Below are positions 8,492 through 10,308 of a stretch of DNA of 10,308 nucleotides, piece after piece. The stretch is from NCBI GenBank assembly GCA_003242275.1, contig QGUX01000109.1:1-10308 (forward strand), written 5' to 3'. This DNA comes from Pseudomonadota bacterium. Lineage in GTDB: Bacteria > Pseudomonadota > Gammaproteobacteria > Steroidobacterales > Steroidobacteraceae. A program made the position numbers and the translations under genes. How positions within the stretch are numbered: the stretch's first letter is position 1; each line of letters opens with the position of its first letter. Below the pieces are notes generated by a model. The model did not search any database, was not told the origin of the DNA, and worked only from the letters and a program-made list of their open reading frames with translations.

Positions 8492-9298
8492 TCAGTGGGT
8501 CATCGCGTACAGGATGTAGTTGATGCCGAAGCGGTAGCCCAGCGCGGTCATTTCCTGAGGGTAGTCCGGGTCGTCCGCATGCTCCCAGGAGTCGCCCATG
8601 TCCATGTTGAAGTTCATCACCACCATCAGGCGGCCGTGCTCGTCGAGGATGCCCTTCCACATCGGCGGCGTGCCATCGGGGGCGACCCGGATCTGCCCGC
8701 TGCCGTCGCGGTAGAGGTGCCGCTTGCCGGGGATCTGCGTGCGCCGGCTGATGTCGTACACCACGTGCAGCAGCGGGTCGTCCTCGGTCAGGTCGATCAC
8801 GGGCAGGTCCGGGAACACCCGTCCCATGCCCTGCATGAAGACCTCGTACTCGTAGGCGCCGTGGAAGTCGTCGGCGACCAGGAAGCCGCCGCGCAGCAGG
8901 TACTCGCGCAGCGCCGCGGCCTCCTCGTCGGAGAGGTACCAGCGTCCCACCTGCTGCGCGAACAGCCACGGGTAGTCGAACAGCCTGGGGTCGGTGGCCC
9001 GCAGGTGGATGCTGTCGTCGGCGCTGTGCAGGCGCGTGAGGCGCCGGATGCCCTGGGTGAAGTGGTATTCGGCCTCGGGGTAGTCGATGGCCCACCAGGG
9101 CCGCCATGCGAAGCGGTCGTTGCCGGCGTGGGGGACGTACATCAGCCGGGCGATGCGGAACTCGTGCTGCGGCAGGTCGTCCCCGCGGCCGCCCTGGGCG
9201 GCGAGGACCAGCCCGCCGGCCGCCAGGAGCAGCAGGGCCGCGAGGGCGAGGACACGCGGCAGGCGCGGAAAGGGCCGGGCGGGCGGCGTCAGGTCCAT
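8492..9298 (-). CDS. DUF4159 domain protein with N-terminal signal/membrane anchor
   Basis: The 268-residue product starts with a basic, Pro-rich tail (1-15), then one hydrophobic segment (about 16-34, VLALAALLLLAAGGLVLAA) that is either a signal peptide or a membrane anchor. The remainder fits DUF4159. It has the opening FRIARLMY (47-54), LFDYPWLF (106-113), LSDEEAAALREYLLRGGFLVADDFHG (122-147), VFPDLPVIDL (161-170), a Met/Asn/Asp-rich NFNMDMGDSWEH (229-240) and a closing GYRFGINYILYAMTH. From memory, this family is often near MoxR/BatA-type genes and is thought to have a glutamine-amidotransferase-like fold without a proven activity; neither helps here. The ATG at 9298 sits just before the signal segment. 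An in-frame ATG at 9325 would add nine residues. Neither has a Shine-Dalgarno, but a -10-like TATAGT lies 7 bases before the 9298 start. The gene is divergent from miaB. Confidence 0.85.
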   Translation of the reverse strand: MDLTPPARPFPRLPRVLALAALLLLAAGGLVLAAQGGRGDDLPQHEFRIARLMYVPHAGNDRFAWRPWWAIDYPEAEYHFTQGIRRLTRLHSADDSIHLRATDPRLFDYPWLFAQQVGRWYLSDEEAAALREYLLRGGFLVADDFHGAYEYEVFMQGMGRVFPDLPVIDLTEDDPLLHVVYDISRRTQIPGKRHLYRDGSGQIRVAPDGTPPMWKGILDEHGRLMVVMNFNMDMGDSWEHADDPDYPQEMTALGYRFGINYILYAMTH

Positions 9299-9305
9299 GC
9301 CGGGG

Positions 9306-9311
9306 ACTATA
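9306..9311 (-). promoter_or_regulatory. Candidate -10 element for the DUF4159 gene
   Basis: The minus strand reads TATAGT here, with 7 bases to the ATG at 9298. Transcription would begin at or next to the start codon, implying a leaderless or nearly leaderless mRNA. This would also explain the missing ribosome binding site. No convincing -35 hexamer is visible; that position falls in the palindrome at 9324-9340. Confidence 0.4.
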
Positions 9312-9323
9312 CGATGACGTCCC

Positions 9324-9340
9324 ATTGTGCGACGCACAAT
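9324..9340. promoter_or_regulatory. Perfect 17-bp palindrome, candidate operator between the DUF4159 gene and miaB
   Basis: ATTGTGCG-A-CGCACAAT is a perfect palindrome with 8-bp arms around a central A. It lies between the putative -10 elements of two divergent genes and covers the -35 area of both. Size and symmetry are typical of a dimeric helix-turn-helix repressor site. I do not recognise the regulator. Confidence 0.6.
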
Positions 9341-9343
9341 CGG

Positions 9344-9349
9344 TAGAAT
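9344..9349 (+). promoter_or_regulatory. Candidate -10 element for miaB
   Basis: TAGAAT matches the sigma70 -10 consensus at five of six positions. It would start transcription near 9356, about 24 bases before the miaB ATG. The matching -35 position overlaps the left arm of the 17-bp palindrome and carries no good hexamer. Confidence 0.45.
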
Positions 9350-9379
9350 CCCGGGTCCGGTTCCGCAATCCAGGTGTTC

Positions 9380-10308
9380 ATGTCCGGTCGCTATTTCATC
9401 AAGACCTTCGGCTGCCAGATGAACGAGTACGACTCTTCCCGCATGGGTGACGTGCTCGCCGCCGCGGAAGGACTGGAGCCCGCACCGGACGAAGCCTCGG
9501 CAGACATCCTGCTGATGAACACCTGCTCGGTGCGCGACAAGGCCGAGGACAAGGTCTACTCGCTGCTGGGCCACTGGCGCCTGATCAAGCAGGAGCGCCC
9601 GCACGTGATCATCGGCGTGGGCGGCTGCGTGGCCAGCCAGGAGGGCGAGGCCATCACCCAGCGCGCGCCCTACGTGGACCTGGTGTTCGGGCCGCAGACC
9701 ATCCACCGCCTGCCCGAGATGCTCAAGGCACTGCGCAGCACCGGCCGGCCGCAGGTGGACGTGAGCTTCCCGGAGATCGAGAAGTTCGACCGCCTGCCGG
9801 CGCCGCGTGCCGAGGGCGCCACCGCGTTCGTGTCCATCATGGAGGGCTGCAGCAAGTTCTGCAGCTACTGCGTGGTGCCGTACACGCGCGGCGAGGAGGT
9901 CAGCCGCCCGGCCGCCTCGGTGCTGGAGGAGATCCGCGGCCTGGTGGCGCAGGGCGTGGGCGAGATCACGCTGCTGGGCCAGAACGTGAACGCTTACGAG
10001 GGCGCGCGCGAGGACGGCGCGCCGCCGATGGACCTGGGCCAGCTGATCCGCGCCATCGCCGCGATGCCGGGCGTGGAGCGCATCCGCTTCACCACCTCGC
10101 ATCCGGTCAACTTCAACGATTCACTGATCGAGGCCTTCGCGCACACGCGCAAGCTGGTGGACCACCTGCACCTGCCGGTGCAGTCCGGCTCCGACCGCAT
10201 CCTGGCGCTGATGCGCCGCGGCTACACGGCGCTGGAGTTCAAGCAGAAGCTGCGCAGGCTGCGTGCGGTACGGCCGGAGATCAGCATCTCCACCGACATC
10301 ATCGTCGG
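9380..10308 (+). CDS. miaB: tRNA-2-methylthio-N6-dimethylallyladenosine synthase MiaB (3' end outside window)
   Basis: MiaB is a radical-SAM methylthiotransferase. It converts N6-isopentenyladenosine at position 37 of tRNAs reading UNN codons into its 2-methylthio form, stabilising codon pairing. The 309 complete codons present cover the N-terminal MTTase domain and most of the radical-SAM barrel. The first cluster cysteines are Cys12 (FGCQMNEYD), Cys49 ([12 protein letters not shown]) and Cys83 (GGCVAS). The radical-SAM cluster is Cys157-x3-Cys161-x2-Cys164 ([18 protein letters not shown]). LLGQNVNAY and [11 protein letters not shown] are also family hallmarks. The reading frame is open to the window edge, so the rest of the barrel and the C-terminal TRAM domain are not seen. 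The start fits the E. coli N-terminus within two residues and has AGG 5 bases upstream. A possible promoter and a palindromic operator lie just before it. Confidence 0.98.
   Translation, partial: MSGRYFIKTFGCQMNEYDSSRMGDVLAAAEGLEPAPDEASADILLMNTCSVRDKAEDKVYSLLGHWRLIKQERPHVIIGVGGCVASQEGEAITQRAPYVDLVFGPQTIHRLPEMLKALRSTGRPQVDVSFPEIEKFDRLPAPRAEGATAFVSIMEGCSKFCSYCVVPYTRGEEVSRPAASVLEEIRGLVAQGVGEITLLGQNVNAYEGAREDGAPPMDLGQLIRAIAAMPGVERIRFTTSHPVNFNDSLIEAFAHTRKLVDHLHLPVQSGSDRILALMRRGYTALEFKQKLRRLRAVRPEISISTDIIV

Overview
The window is chromosomal DNA of a high-GC proteobacterium, most likely a gammaproteobacterium and possibly from the Xanthomonadales or a neighbouring order. This rests on the very high GC content, a divergent uvrA/ssb pair as in many gammaproteobacteria, a PepQ-type prolidase very close in length and motif positions to the E. 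coli enzyme, and an E. coli-like MscL and MiaB. I see no mobile elements, integrases, tRNAs, rRNAs or CRISPR arrays. Base composition is uniform, apart from a small AT-richer promoter patch near 2205-2265.

Layout, left to right: (1) the N-terminal 79 codons of a TauD/TfdA-family dioxygenase on the minus strand, cut by the window edge; (2) mscL, the large mechanosensitive channel (+); (3) pepQ, Xaa-Pro dipeptidase (-), convergent with mscL across a perfect inverted repeat; (4) a short alanine-rich lipoprotein (+), divergent from pepQ and followed by two tandem hairpins; (5) a GNAT acetyltransferase (+) tightly coupled to (6) an outer-membrane beta-barrel protein (+); (7) uvrA (-), convergent with the barrel gene; (8) ssb (+), divergent from uvrA; (9) an exported LmbE/PIG-L-type zinc deacetylase (+); (10) a membrane-anchored DUF4159 protein (-), convergent with the deacetylase; (11) miaB (+), divergent from the DUF4159 gene and cut by the right edge.

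Functionally the window mixes housekeeping genes with envelope genes. UvrA handles nucleotide excision repair, SSB protects single-stranded DNA, MiaB modifies tRNA and PepQ recycles proline dipeptides. The envelope group is MscL, the lipoprotein, the beta-barrel, the probably exported PIG-L deacetylase and the DUF4159 protein. Nearly all genes are single transcription units; only the GNAT/beta-barrel pair looks like a co-translated operon.

I found no clear new multi-gene system. The best leads are regulatory or small-scale: a perfect 17-bp palindrome between the DUF4159 gene and miaB, a -10-like hexamer placed for a possibly leaderless DUF4159 mRNA, a decayed tandem copy of the SSB C-terminal tip codons just after the ssb stop, a heptad-patterned alanine-rich lipoprotein, and an uncharacterised GNAT/outer-membrane-protein pair.
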